Shown: positions 16,628-26,367 of the stretch, in pieces | Layout of the letters: every line of letters starts with the position of its first letter | Position numbering within the stretch: the first letter of the stretch is position 1 | Assembly: GCA_050733935.1 (NCBI GenBank) | Contig: JBOHUC010000087.1 | Location: 1-64,000, forward strand | DNA length: 64,000 nucleotides | From: JBOHUC01 sp050733935 | GTDB taxonomy: Bacteria; Eisenbacteria; RBG-16-71-46; DASYSL01 | Direction of reading: 5' to 3' | Notes under the pieces: model-generated | Seen by the model: the letters and a program-made list of their open reading frames with translations, nothing else | Told to the model about the DNA's origin: nothing | The model's database searches: none | Made by a program: the position numbers and the translations under genes

Positions 16628-19600
16628 ATGCCCCCGCACCGGCCGGCCTGTTTGTCCGTGTTTGCGATCGTCGAGCTCCTTCTGGTCGGAGCCGTTGCCG
16701 GGAATGCCGCGGAGCCGACTCCTGCCCCCTCGAAGAAAGAAGTCATTCTCGAGCGCTTCCTCGGGGACGAGCGCGGACGGGCGACGCGCGCAGCGGCACG
16801 CGTGCAACGGGCGTCCGGCGCATCCGCCGCGCCCACCGCGTCAGCGATCGGTTCCTTCTCCCCGCTCCGGAGCTTCCGACCTTTTCCCGGCGATGCCGCG
16901 CGCCTTCCCGATGACGCTGCGCGTGGGAATCCGAACGGTGCGGGCCCCCTCTCGCCACAGGGCGGCCCCGAGCCGCACAACCGCGCGACGGTCGCGACCG
17001 CGGGCGATCTCAACGCCGACGGCTTCAGCGATTTCGTGCACGGCGAGGGCGCTTATCAGGAAGGCGCGAAGACGTTCCTCGGCCGCGTGACCGCGCGTCT
17101 CGGAACGCCCGCCGGCTGGGGAACGACGGTCTCGGTCGAGGGCGAGGAGGCGAACTCGTTCTTCGGTCACGCCCTCTCGCCCGCGGGCGATGTCGACGGC
17201 GACGGCCGGCAAGACGTGCTGGTCGGTGCACCCGGAGAGCGGCTCTCGGGCGGCACGACCGGAACGGCGTATCTCTTCTACGGAATAAACGGCGGGATTA
17301 CGCTCGCGAGCGTGTGGCGCTACGTGTCGCCGCAGAACGACCGCGCCGGATACTCGGTCGCGAACGCGGGCGACGTGAACGGTGACGGCTTCGACGACAT
17401 CGTGGTCGGCGCGCCGTTTCACCTCGACGAGGGTCTCGAGCTCGGCGCCGCGCACGTCTTCTATGGGGGGCCCGCCGGCCCGCCGGCGGCTCCGTCCGCC
17501 TCGCTCATGCCCGCCATCGAGTTCTCGGGCTTCGGCTATTCGGTTTCGGGCGCGGGCGACGTCAATGGCGACGGCTACGCGGACATCGTGGTCGGCGCGC
17601 CGTTCTATTCGAATGGCGAAGTGTTCGAAGGCGCGCTCTTCCTCTATCTCGGGAGTGCTGCCGGCATCTCGACCTCCCCCGCGTACACGTACGAATCGAA
17701 CGGAACGACCTGGGAGGCCGGCTGGTCGGTCTGCGGGATCGGCGACATGGACGGAGACGGCTACTCCGACGTCGCGCTGGGTGCGCCATTCTACGGGAAC
17801 GGAGAGTCCTCCGAAGGAGCGGTGCTCGTGTTTCCGGGCCGGGCGGTTCCCGCGACGATCACGCCCACGCCGCCCTGGGAGTTCGACACGATCGGCATGC
17901 AGTTCGGCTACTCGGTCGGATCGGGCGGAGATCTGAACGGCGACGGGCTCGCGGATCTCGTGATCGGCGGGCCCGGCTATCAGGTGGGACCCGATCGTCT
18001 GGGTGCGCTCGTCATCCTGTTCGGTTCGCCGCAGTTCACTCCCGTCGAAGCGTGGACGGGATTCACGGGAGAGCAGGCGAACAGCGGCTTCGGCATTTCG
18101 GTCGCGACCGGCGGCGACTGGCAGGGAGACGGATACAGCGAGCTTCTCATGAGCCTGGGGACGTTCTTCACGGGGACCGAGACCATCTCCACCTTTACAT
18201 ATCTCACCGGATCGCCCTTCCACCGCACTGCGCTGGGGGACGAGCGGCTCGTCGCGATGGGCGGCTTCGATCTCACGATGCTCGGCGTCTCCGTGTCGGT
18301 CGCGGGAGACGTGAACGGCGACGGGTTCGACGATCTGGTCGCCGGTGCACCGGACTACTCGAACGTGCAGGACTCCGAGGGCCGGGCGCTCTTGTTCCTG
18401 GGAGCGGCGAAGCCTTTTCATCCGTTCGGACCGTTCTTCACGCCGCTGCCGGACTGGACGTACGAATCGAACCGTGACGACGCGTTCCTGGGAGTCAAAG
18501 TCGCAGGGGCGGGAGACGTGAACGGCGACGGCTACGCGGACGTCATCACGGGCGCGCGCGGCTGGTCGAACGGACAGGAGGAGGAAGGTGCGGCCCTTGT
18601 CTTCCATGGCTCGCCTTCCGGACTTTCACCGGTTCCCGACTGGATCGTCGAAGGGAACCAGGAGTTCGGCCGCATCGGCTTCAACGTGTGCTCGGCCGGG
18701 GACGTGAACCGCGACGGCTTCGACGACGTGCTGGTCGCGGCCCCATTCTTCGACGCTCCGACCGGAGACGAAGGGGCCGCTCTCCTCTATTACGGATCCG
18801 CACTCGGCCTCGCGCACACGCCCGCGCGCGTGATCGCCGGCGCAGCGGCCGGAGAGCTCGCCGGTTTCGGCGTCGCCGGCGTGGGCGATGTGAATCGCGA
18901 CGGCTTCGACGACGTTTTGATCGGCACGCCTTTCTACACGAACACCGTGAGCCTCGAGGGCAAGATCGATCTCTACCTGGGCAGTGTGGCCGGACTTCAG
19001 GTGAACCCGGTGGTCACGCTCTACGGCGAGCATTTGAACGGCGTGCTCGGCTATCCGGTGAGCGGGGCCGGCGACGTGAACGGCGACGGCTTCGCCGACT
19101 TCATGGCGACGGCGAGCGGCTTCAGCGATCCCGATCTCGACGAAGGAGCGGTCTTCGTCTGGCAGGGCAACGCGAGCGGGATTCCTTCGGAGCCCCCGTG
19201 GACGATGCAGGGAAACGAGGCGGGTGCAGCGATGGGCCTCACGGGACTCTCGTCGGCCGGCGACTACGACCGCGATGGTTTCTCGGACGTCGTGATCGGA
19301 ACCCCGGGCGCATCCGCGGATGCCGGGCAGGTTTCGGTCTTCTTCGGTTCGGCCGGCGGGCTCGACAACTCCGCCGAGCTCGTCATCAACGCCGACGGTG
19401 ATCGCTCGGGAAGGCTCGGAGCTTCGGTGGCCGGAGGCGGGGACTTGAACGGCGACGGATTCCCGGACATCGCTTACGGCGCGCCGGAGGGGGATCTCAT
19501 CAAGGGCATCGACAACGGCGGCGTCTGGGTGCAGCTCTCGAACACGATCTACGAATCGTCGGATCGGCGGATTCGTCAGCGCCGCGCCGACAATCTCGCA

Positions 19601-20272
19601 CCGATCCCTCCCGGCCTGCGCTCGAACAGCACAACCGCTTTCCGGTTGAGCGCTCAGGGTCGCAGCGCGGGCGGACGCGATCGGGTGCGTCTCGAGTGGG
19701 AATTGAAGCCGTTCTCGACCCTGCTCTCGGGCTCGGGGCTCGCGCGCGGACCGTTCGCGCACACGGGACCGCCGGTCGTGAGCGCGGGCACCTTCGCGCC
19801 GCTCTCCTCGCTCGTGAGCGGCCTCACTCCCGCGCTCGGTCAGCACTGGCGCGCGCGCCTTCTCTCACGTTCGCCTCTCTTCCCGCGGACGCCGTGGTTC
19901 TCGGTCGCGGCGAACGGGGATCAGCAGCTCGATTTCAACACCGCGGGGCAAGCCGGTGCGGTGGACGTTCCCGGCGCCGATCCGGTGCTCCCGCTCGCGC
20001 TCGAATTCTCGGGCGCACGACCAAATCCGTCGCGGAACGGAACGTCGCTCGTCTACGCACTCCCCCGCTCCGGTTTCGTGCGCCTTGCGCTCCACGATGC
20101 AGGGGGACGGCGCGTGCGGCAATTGATCGACGGAAACGCTTCCGCCGGTCCCGGAAGTGCCGTGTGGGATGGCCGCGACGACGCGGGACGACGCGTCGCT
20201 CCCGGACTCTACTTCGCACGACTCGCATTCGAGGGCCATGAAGTGGTCTCGAAGCTGGTGCTCCTGCCATGA
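16628..20272 (+). CDS. large secreted FG-GAP repeat protein with FlgD-like C-terminal domain
   Basis: 1214 residues from an ATG preceded by GAGGA. Signal peptide about 1-28 (LLLVGAVAGNAAEP). From about residue 115 to 970 there are 14 FG-GAP repeats with the calcium-binding core GDVNGDGxxDxxVGAP, as in integrin alpha; 14 is twice seven, so two seven-bladed propellers are plausible. A linker begins with a short IRQRRADN-type stretch, then a fibronectin-III-like segment, and the last 85 residues form the FlgD-like Ig domain (GARPNPSRNGTSLVYALPR, VWDGRDDAGRR, APGLYFARL). Such tails mark surface or secreted proteins in FCB-type bacteria. Its 3' end overlaps the next paralogue by 4 bp. Confidence 0.9.
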   Translation: MPPHRPACLSVFAIVELLLVGAVAGNAAEPTPAPSKKEVILERFLGDERGRATRAAARVQRASGASAAPTASAIGSFSPLRSFRPFPGDAARLPDDAARGNPNGAGPLSPQGGPEPHNRATVATAGDLNADGFSDFVHGEGAYQEGAKTFLGRVTARLGTPAGWGTTVSVEGEEANSFFGHALSPAGDVDGDGRQDVLVGAPGERLSGGTTGTAYLFYGINGGITLASVWRYVSPQNDRAGYSVANAGDVNGDGFDDIVVGAPFHLDEGLELGAAHVFYGGPAGPPAAPSASLMPAIEFSGFGYSVSGAGDVNGDGYADIVVGAPFYSNGEVFEGALFLYLGSAAGISTSPAYTYESNGTTWEAGWSVCGIGDMDGDGYSDVALGAPFYGNGESSEGAVLVFPGRAVPATITPTPPWEFDTIGMQFGYSVGSGGDLNGDGLADLVIGGPGYQVGPDRLGALVILFGSPQFTPVEAWTGFTGEQANSGFGISVATGGDWQGDGYSELLMSLGTFFTGTETISTFTYLTGSPFHRTALGDERLVAMGGFDLTMLGVSVSVAGDVNGDGFDDLVAGAPDYSNVQDSEGRALLFLGAAKPFHPFGPFFTPLPDWTYESNRDDAFLGVKVAGAGDVNGDGYADVITGARGWSNGQEEEGAALVFHGSPSGLSPVPDWIVEGNQEFGRIGFNVCSAGDVNRDGFDDVLVAAPFFDAPTGDEGAALLYYGSALGLAHTPARVIAGAAAGELAGFGVAGVGDVNRDGFDDVLIGTPFYTNTVSLEGKIDLYLGSVAGLQVNPVVTLYGEHLNGVLGYPVSGAGDVNGDGFADFMATASGFSDPDLDEGAVFVWQGNASGIPSEPPWTMQGNEAGAAMGLTGLSSAGDYDRDGFSDVVIGTPGASADAGQVSVFFGSAGGLDNSAELVINADGDRSGRLGASVAGGGDLNGDGFPDIAYGAPEGDLIKGIDNGGVWVQLSNTIYESSDRRIRQRRADNLAPIPPGLRSNSTTAFRLSAQGRSAGGRDRVRLEWELKPFSTLLSGSGLARGPFAHTGPPVVSAGTFAPLSSLVSGLTPALGQHWRARLLSRSPLFPRTPWFSVAANGDQQLDFNTAGQAGAVDVPGADPVLPLALEFSGARPNPSRNGTSLVYALPRSGFVRLALHDAGGRRVRQLIDGNASAGPGSAVWDGRDDAGRRVAPGLYFARLAFEGHEVVSKLVLLP

Positions 20273-23200
20273 ACACAACCGGTATGAACGAATTGCGAGC
20301 ACGCCTCGCCGCGGCGCGCGCACTCGCGCTTCTGCTCGTGGCCGCCACGCCGGCCTTCGGAGCGGAGACGCCCCGCACGCTCGGAATTCCGACGGGACTC
20401 GGCAAGTCCGTGTCGGCCGCGGGGGACATCGACCGGAACGGACTGAGCGACTACATCTCGGGGAATCCCAACGCAGAGCGGAGTGGAGTCACCGTGGGCG
20501 GGGTCGAAGTGCATCGCCACACGCCGGGAGGCGAGATCGTCACGACGCTCTATCCGGACGGGCCCGGCTCCTTGTACGGATCCGCGGTCTCGGCGGCGGG
20601 CGACGTGAACGCCGACGGCTTTGCGGACATCGTCGTCGGAGCACCCGGCCACTCGGGCGGCCACTCGAACGAAGGAAGGGCGTATCTCTACAAAGGAAGT
20701 CCCACCGGCATCGTCACCGTTCCGTCCTGGATCTACGAGCCGAACCTCGGAAGCTCGGCCGCCGGATCGAGCGTGGGATTTGCGGGCGACGTAAACGGCG
20801 ATGGCTACGACGACGTGATCGTCGGCGAGCCCGGTTTCACGGATCTCGAGCTCTCGCAGGGCCGCGCGCGCGTGTTCCCGGGAGGGCCCTCCGGTCTCTC
20901 GCTCGCGCCGATCTGGACCGCCGAGGGAACGGCCGCCGCGGAGTTCTTCGGCTTCTCGGTCGCGGGCGCCGGCGACGTGAACGGCGACGGGTTCGCCGAC
21001 GTCGTCGTCGGTTCGATCCAGTACTCGAACGGACAGAACTTCGAGGGTGCGGCGTTTCTCTATCTCGGCGGCCCCGGCGGTCCGTCCCTCACCGCGGACT
21101 ACACGTTCGAGTCGGACACTCCCCAGGCGTACGCGGGAACCTCGGTTGCGACTGCCGGCGACACGAACGCGGACGGATACTCGGACTTCCTGATCGGAGC
21201 CTACGGCTACGCGAACGGCCAGTCGAACGAAGGCACGGCGTGGCTCGTCCTGGGCGGGCCAATCTCGTTCTTCCTTGAGGCCTATCAGCTGCCGGAGGAG
21301 AACACTCAGGGCGCGCTTATGGGCTATGCGGTCGCGCCGTGCGGCGATTTGAACGGCGACGGCCTCGCGGACTTCCTGGTGGGCGCGCCCAACTACAACG
21401 ACGGAATGGAATTCCCCGGCGCCGCGATCTTCTATCTCGGGAAGACGCATGTCGCCGATCCCTGGATCTCCGGCTACCTCGGAGGGCCCAACCAGTCGGG
21501 CGCGTTCTTCGGGGGCTCGCTGTGCACGATCGGCGACATGGACAACGACGGCTACTCGGACGTGGTCATCGGCGCCCCGAGCTATTTCGACGGCGTCGAG
21601 TTCGCGGGCACGCTGGTCGTGGTTCACGGCGGCGCGACGCCGATTTTCACGCGCACGCGTACGGTCACCGCCGGCACAGCCACGGGCGAGGGGCTGGGAA
21701 GCATCCTCGGCTCGGCGGGAGACGTAAACGGCGACGGGGTGGACGACGTCATCATCGGCAGCCCGTACTTCGCGAACGGCGAGTCGTTCGCGGCCGGCGC
21801 CGCGTACGTGTTCCACGGTGGATTCGACCCGTTCCAGCCGGAGCCTCCGGGCGCGACTGCCCTTCCGGACTGGACGTTCCTCGGTACGAGCCTGAACGAC
21901 GCGGTGGGATTCTCGGTCGCCGCTGCGGGCGACGTGAACGGCGATGGTTACGGGGACGTGCTCGTGGGAGCTCCGCAGTCGCCGTTCGGCGGCGGCGGAC
22001 GGGGCATTGCTTATCTCTTCTACGGCTCGGCCACGGGGCTTTCCCCGTCTCCGGGATGGACCGAGCACGGCGAGGGAATCACTGACGAGCTCGGCACGTC
22101 GGTGGCGGGGGCAGGAGACGTGAACGGCGACGGATTCGCCGACGTCTTGGTCGGCGCTCCGGCTTCACACATCGAGGGCGCGGTCTTCCTCTATCTTGGT
22201 TCCGCGCTCGGCCTCGCGCACACGCCGCACAAGGTCTTTCGATCCGGAGTGCCGGGAACGCCACTAGGGTACTCCGTCGCCGGCGTGGGCGACTTCAATC
22301 GCGATGGATTCGCCGATTTCGCGCTCGGTGCACCTGACTACTCGAACGGACAGGCGCAGGAGGGCGCGATCTTCGTCTACAGAGGATCACCCCTGCCGAT
22401 CTCGACCACTCCCAACGCCGTGCGCGAAGGCGGGATGGCGGACGCGTACTTCGGGGATCCCGTTCGGGCAGCCGGCGACGTGAACGGCGACGGATTCAGC
22501 GACATCCTGGTCGCAGCAGGGCTCACGGACGTTCCGGGACCGCTCGAGAACGCGGGACGGGTCGTGGTCTACGCCGGCTCCGCCTCCGGAATCTCCGCGA
22601 ATCCGATCTGGGACCAGCTCGGCACGGAGGCGTTCGGGCAGTTCGGCTACCGGGCTGTGTCGTCCGCCGGAGACATCAACAACGACGGCTTCGGTGACAT
22701 CATCGTCGGCGAGCCCGGCTACCAGTCCGCAAATGGACGCGCGCTCGTCTATCTGGGGCGCTCGAACGGACTCGATACGACTCCGATTCTCGAGATTCCG
22801 CCGACGGACACGCAAACGAGCACCGGAACCGGCGTGGCTGGCGGCGGTGACTGGAACGGCGACGGATTCTCGGATCTCCTGGTTGGAGCGCCCCGCGACG
22901 AGTTCAGCGAGCTTGAGCAGGGAGTCGCGATTGCCGTGTTCCCGAACGTCATCGGAAGCTCGCCCGTGCGCGCGATTCGCCAGTTCCGCGCCGACAACTC
23001 CGCCCCGATCGGCCCCGGTCTCGCGTCCGAATCGCAGAGCGCGTTCCGGCTCGTGACGCACGGGCGCTCGCTTGCCGGTCGCGCGCGCGTCCGCCTCGAG
23101 CGCGAGATCAAGCCGCTCGCGACTGCGTTCAACGGTGCGGGTCTCGCCTCGTCGCCAAAGCTCCTCACGGGGACTCCGGTCGACGGCGACGGCAGCACGG

Positions 23201-23679
23201 TGGATCTCAATCTTCTGGTCGGCGGTCTCGCGATCAATACTCCTTATCGCTGGCGCGCGCGCGTCGCTTCCGACTCGCCCTACTTCCCGCATTCGATCTG
23301 GTTCTCCGTGAACGAGAACGGGAAGACCGAGATCGATCTCAGGACCGGAGGCGCTCAGCCGCCGGTCGACGTCGGGCCGGACGGCGGGGTCGCGGTGGGC
23401 GCCGGGCTCTCCCTCTCACCCGGACGGCCGAATCCGTTCCGCGGGGCCACAACGCTCACGTTCACGCTCCCGCGCTCCGGGCTCGCCGAGGTCGGCGTCT
23501 ACGACGTCGCGGGGCGCCGCGTGCGCACGCTCCTCGAGGGCGCGATCGAAGCGGGAACGCATGCGCTGTCTTGGGACGGGCTCGATGCCGGCGGTCGGCG
23601 CGCACCTGCGGGGACCTACTTCGTGCGTTTGCGATTCGAGGACACGGAGCGGGTGAGCCGGATCGTGTCCTTGCCCTGA
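20269..23679 (+). CDS. second large secreted FG-GAP repeat protein, paralogue of the previous gene
   Basis: 1136 residues; signal peptide about 1-32 (LLLVAATPAFGAE). I count 14 FG-GAP units between residues about 45 and 890, most reading GDVNGDGxxDxxVGAP, the same number as in the upstream gene, then the same IRQFRADN linker, FN3-like segment and FlgD-like domain (PGRPNPFRGATTLTF, VYDVAGRRVRTL, WDGLDAGGRR). The start ATG overlaps the preceding stop (ATGA); a second in-frame ATG is 15 nt later. The pair looks like a tandem duplication that has diverged. Probably calcium-stabilised surface adhesins or scaffold proteins; the ligand is unknown. Confidence 0.9.
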   Translation: MNTTGMNELRARLAAARALALLLVAATPAFGAETPRTLGIPTGLGKSVSAAGDIDRNGLSDYISGNPNAERSGVTVGGVEVHRHTPGGEIVTTLYPDGPGSLYGSAVSAAGDVNADGFADIVVGAPGHSGGHSNEGRAYLYKGSPTGIVTVPSWIYEPNLGSSAAGSSVGFAGDVNGDGYDDVIVGEPGFTDLELSQGRARVFPGGPSGLSLAPIWTAEGTAAAEFFGFSVAGAGDVNGDGFADVVVGSIQYSNGQNFEGAAFLYLGGPGGPSLTADYTFESDTPQAYAGTSVATAGDTNADGYSDFLIGAYGYANGQSNEGTAWLVLGGPISFFLEAYQLPEENTQGALMGYAVAPCGDLNGDGLADFLVGAPNYNDGMEFPGAAIFYLGKTHVADPWISGYLGGPNQSGAFFGGSLCTIGDMDNDGYSDVVIGAPSYFDGVEFAGTLVVVHGGATPIFTRTRTVTAGTATGEGLGSILGSAGDVNGDGVDDVIIGSPYFANGESFAAGAAYVFHGGFDPFQPEPPGATALPDWTFLGTSLNDAVGFSVAAAGDVNGDGYGDVLVGAPQSPFGGGGRGIAYLFYGSATGLSPSPGWTEHGEGITDELGTSVAGAGDVNGDGFADVLVGAPASHIEGAVFLYLGSALGLAHTPHKVFRSGVPGTPLGYSVAGVGDFNRDGFADFALGAPDYSNGQAQEGAIFVYRGSPLPISTTPNAVREGGMADAYFGDPVRAAGDVNGDGFSDILVAAGLTDVPGPLENAGRVVVYAGSASGISANPIWDQLGTEAFGQFGYRAVSSAGDINNDGFGDIIVGEPGYQSANGRALVYLGRSNGLDTTPILEIPPTDTQTSTGTGVAGGGDWNGDGFSDLLVGAPRDEFSELEQGVAIAVFPNVIGSSPVRAIRQFRADNSAPIGPGLASESQSAFRLVTHGRSLAGRARVRLEREIKPLATAFNGAGLASSPKLLTGTPVDGDGSTVDLNLLVGGLAINTPYRWRARVASDSPYFPHSIWFSVNENGKTEIDLRTGGAQPPVDVGPDGGVAVGAGLSLSPGRPNPFRGATTLTFTLPRSGLAEVGVYDVAGRRVRTLLEGAIEAGTHALSWDGLDAGGRRAPAGTYFVRLRFEDTERVSRIVSLP

Positions 23680-23705
23680 TCAGGCGCGCCGGTCGGCCCG
23701 ATCAG
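23676..23705. terminator. hairpin spanning both convergent stop codons
   Basis: CTGATC (23676-23681) pairs with GATCAG (23700-23705). Each arm contains a TGA: the FG-GAP stop on + and the ABC transporter stop on -. The interior is GC-rich (GGCGCGCC). A bidirectional terminator is possible, but there is no U-run. Confidence 0.3.
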
Positions 23706-25564
23706 ACGCGTGGCGCCGGGGTCGCCGCTCCCGTGGCATCGGGAAGGGCGACCTCGCCGTTTCCTCCCGCACGAAACTGCTGCTCGTAGAGCACCGCGTA
23801 GAGGCCGCCGCGAGCGAGCAGCTCGCCGTGCGTTCCCTGCTCGACGATCCGTCCGCGATCGAGGACGAGGATCCGGTCCGCTGCGAGAATGGTCGAGAGC
23901 CGGTGCGCGATCACGAGACTCGTGCGACCGGAGAGCAACGTTGCGAGCGCCTCCTGGATCAGCGCTTCGGAGCGCGCATCGAGGCTCGACGTGGCCTCGT
24001 CGAGAATGAGGAGCCGCGGGTTCCGGAGGATCACGCGCGCGATCGCGATCCGCTGCTTCTCGCCCCCCGAGAGCTTGTATCCCCGCTCCCCCACGACCGT
24101 TTCGAAGCCCTGAGGAAGCGCGCGCACGACGTCCAGGATCTGCGCCTTTCGGCACGCGGACTCGATCTCCTCGAGCGTGGCGTCCTGTTTCGCGTAGCGC
24201 AGGTTCTCGAGCACGGTGGAGTGGAACAGGAACGTCTCCTGCGTGACCGCCCCCACCGCAAGCCCAAGGCTCTCGAGCGAGACCTCCCTCAGATCGTGGC
24301 CGTCGAAGCACACGCGTCCGGCCTTCGGGTCGTAGAGGCGCGATGCCAGGTACGTGACGGTCGTCTTCCCTGATCCGGACGGGCCCACGAGAGCGATCAG
24401 CTCTCCTGGACGGGCTTCGAACGACACGTCCTCGAGCACGGGCTTCCCGGCGTCGTACTCGAACGACACGCGCTCGAACGAAAGATGGCCGAGCGGCTCG
24501 ACGAGCCGGACCGCCGAAGGCGCCTCCGCGACCTCGGGCACGAGGTCGAGGTACGCGAAGATGCGATCGAACAGTGCGGCCGCCGTCGTGAGATCGACGT
24601 GCACGTTGACGAGCGAGGAGGCGGGGCCGTAGAGCCGCCCGAGGTAGGCGACCAGAGCCACGATCGTTCCGACCGTGAGCGCGCCCTGGATCGCAAGATA
24701 GCCGCCGTATCCGTAGATGAGTGCCGGGCCCACCGAGGCGAACAGCATGAGGAAGAAGAAGAACCAGCGCCCCACCAGGTTCTGGCGCAGGTTGAGCTTT
24801 CGCACTTCGTCGTTCTTCGCGCGGAAGCGCGCGGCCTCGTGGCGGTCGGCCCCGAACAGCCGGACGAGCAGGTGTCCGCTCACCGACAGAGTCTCCTGCA
24901 CGTAGGCGGTGAGCTCCGCGACCTTCTCCTGCGTCTCTTTCGAGATGCGCTTCCTGATCTGTCCCACGCGCCGCGTCGGCAGGATGAAGACGGGGAGGAT
25001 CCCGATCGCAAGCAGCGACAGCTTCCAATTGATGCCGAAGATCACGATCAGCGTGGTCACGACCACGAGCACGTTCGTCACGACGGCCACCAGCGTTCCC
25101 GTGACGACGCCCTGGATGCCGCCGACGTCGCTCTGGAGGCGCGAGAGGATCTCCCCCGACTTCGTGTTGGTGTAGAAGCGAAGCGACTGTGCGAGGAGCC
25201 GCTGGTACATGTCGTTCCGGATGTCGAACATGACGGCCTGTCCGACGCGGACCGAGAGAAAGTTCTGGAGGACGCCGATCAGGCCCGCGAGCGCGGGCAC
25301 GGCGATCATTCCTCCAACGAGCCAGGCGAGCTGGCTCACGTCTCGCTGAGGAATCGACCGGTCGATCACTTCGCGGACGAGAAGGGGCGGGATGAGCCCG
25401 AGCACCGCCCCCGCGAGGATCAGGAGCGTGATCCAGAGCGCTGAGGACCGGTAGGGCTTGAAGTAGGAGGCGATCCGACGGAGCGAGCCCCGGGTGAAAC
25501 GGGGAGGGGAAGCGGCCGGCTCCTCGTACCCCAGACGGGCTACCTGCCCGAAACCATTGGACAT
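23702..25564 (-). CDS. ABC exporter with fused membrane and ATPase domains (MsbA/lipid-exporter type)
   Basis: 620 residues from the ATG at 25564; an ATG at 25624 would add 20 residues with no better signal. The first 330 residues hold six membrane helices of the type I exporter fold. The ATPase half has Walker A GPSGSGKTT, the Q-loop in TQETFLFHSTVLENLRY, signature LSGGEKQR, Walker B LLILDEATSSLD and the H-loop IAHRLST. Family members export lipids, glycolipids or drugs as homodimers. No half-transporter partner is present nearby, consistent with a homodimer. Substrate not readable from sequence. Confidence 0.92.
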   Translation of the reverse strand: MSNGFGQVARLGYEEPAASPPRFTRGSLRRIASYFKPYRSSALWITLLILAGAVLGLIPPLLVREVIDRSIPQRDVSQLAWLVGGMIAVPALAGLIGVLQNFLSVRVGQAVMFDIRNDMYQRLLAQSLRFYTNTKSGEILSRLQSDVGGIQGVVTGTLVAVVTNVLVVVTTLIVIFGINWKLSLLAIGILPVFILPTRRVGQIRKRISKETQEKVAELTAYVQETLSVSGHLLVRLFGADRHEAARFRAKNDEVRKLNLRQNLVGRWFFFFLMLFASVGPALIYGYGGYLAIQGALTVGTIVALVAYLGRLYGPASSLVNVHVDLTTAAALFDRIFAYLDLVPEVAEAPSAVRLVEPLGHLSFERVSFEYDAGKPVLEDVSFEARPGELIALVGPSGSGKTTVTYLASRLYDPKAGRVCFDGHDLREVSLESLGLAVGAVTQETFLFHSTVLENLRYAKQDATLEEIESACRKAQILDVVRALPQGFETVVGERGYKLSGGEKQRIAIARVILRNPRLLILDEATSSLDARSEALIQEALATLLSGRTSLVIAHRLSTILAADRILVLDRGRIVEQGTHGELLARGGLYAVLYEQQFRAGGNGEVALPDATGAATPAPRV

Positions 25565-25731
25565 AGCGCCACTGTACGGGCGTTCACGGCGGCCCACAAG
25601 GGGGCGCTCCGGCCCGAGACCCATGACCCCGCCCCCCGGGTGGGATAGATTCGAGGCGGAAGCTCACGAGGCGGCCCGACCTGCCGATAACCGCGGGGGG
25701 ACGTCCAGGATGGAACCCGGAGGCATTCAGG

Positions 25732-26367
25732 ATGACGAACGCCACGCTCGGTCGTCTGCTCCAGAGCCTGCTCAACGACATGGAAGGTTCGGACAGTTTC
25801 TGGCACGGGCAGCGCGAGGAAGTCTCCGTCTATATCGTCTCCGACGAAGAGCACGACCGGATGCGGATCATGTCCCCCATCGGCGAGCTGAAACGCACCG
25901 ATGCCGGTTTCCTCTCGATCCTCCTGCAGGCGAATTTCGACCGCGCGCTCGACGCGAAGTATGCACTGCGCCGCCGCGAGCTGTGGTCGGTCTTCATGCA
26001 TCCCCTCTCCACGCTCGTTCCCGACGACCTCGGCCTCTACATCGATCAGGTGGTCCGTCTCGTCAAGAACACGGGGACGACGTACGCCTCGAGCGACCTC
26101 ATCTTCGGCATCAGCGAGGACGATCGCCTCGATCTCGAATACATCACGGACGATGACGACGAGGACGCGGACGCGGACGACGACTCCGACGACGAAGCGG
26201 CCGCGAGCGACGAGGACGAGGACGAAGGCGGCGAGAAGGAGTCCGGCGAGGAGCTCACGATCGAGCTCGAGCCGTTCGACATCACGCTCGACGAGCTGGA
26301 CGACGATGACGACGAGGAGGACGAAGGCGAAGGCTGGAAGCGCGGCGCCGGCCGCGGCAAGCCCTAG
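25732..26367 (+). CDS. CesT/YbjN-fold-like protein with hyperacidic tail
   Basis: 211 residues. The N-terminal 125 residues alternate strands and helices (VSVYIVSDEEHDRMRIMSP, LSILLQANFDRALDAKY) in the manner of YbjN and type III chaperone-like folds. A run from about 140 to 200 is dominated by Asp and Glu with almost no hydrophobics until LTIELEPFDITLDEL, and the last residues turn basic (KRGAGRGKP). GGAGG lies 9 nt before the ATG. A chaperone-like or binding role is likely by fold, but no partner can be named. The stop is nested in a CTAG shared with the convergent gene. Confidence 0.65.
   Translation: MTNATLGRLLQSLLNDMEGSDSFWHGQREEVSVYIVSDEEHDRMRIMSPIGELKRTDAGFLSILLQANFDRALDAKYALRRRELWSVFMHPLSTLVPDDLGLYIDQVVRLVKNTGTTYASSDLIFGISEDDRLDLEYITDDDDEDADADDDSDDEAAASDEDEDEGGEKESGEELTIELEPFDITLDELDDDDDEEDEGEGWKRGAGRGKP

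Noticed and set aside
20209..22068. 619-residue minus-strand frame over FG-GAP genes
   Set aside because: It is the complement of the DNGDG-coding repeat; repeated RxxVAVHVA pattern is an artefact.
16628..23679. CRISPR or other DNA repeat
   Set aside because: The repeated GGCGACGTGAACGGCGAC is the codon run for the FG-GAP calcium loop within coding sequence.
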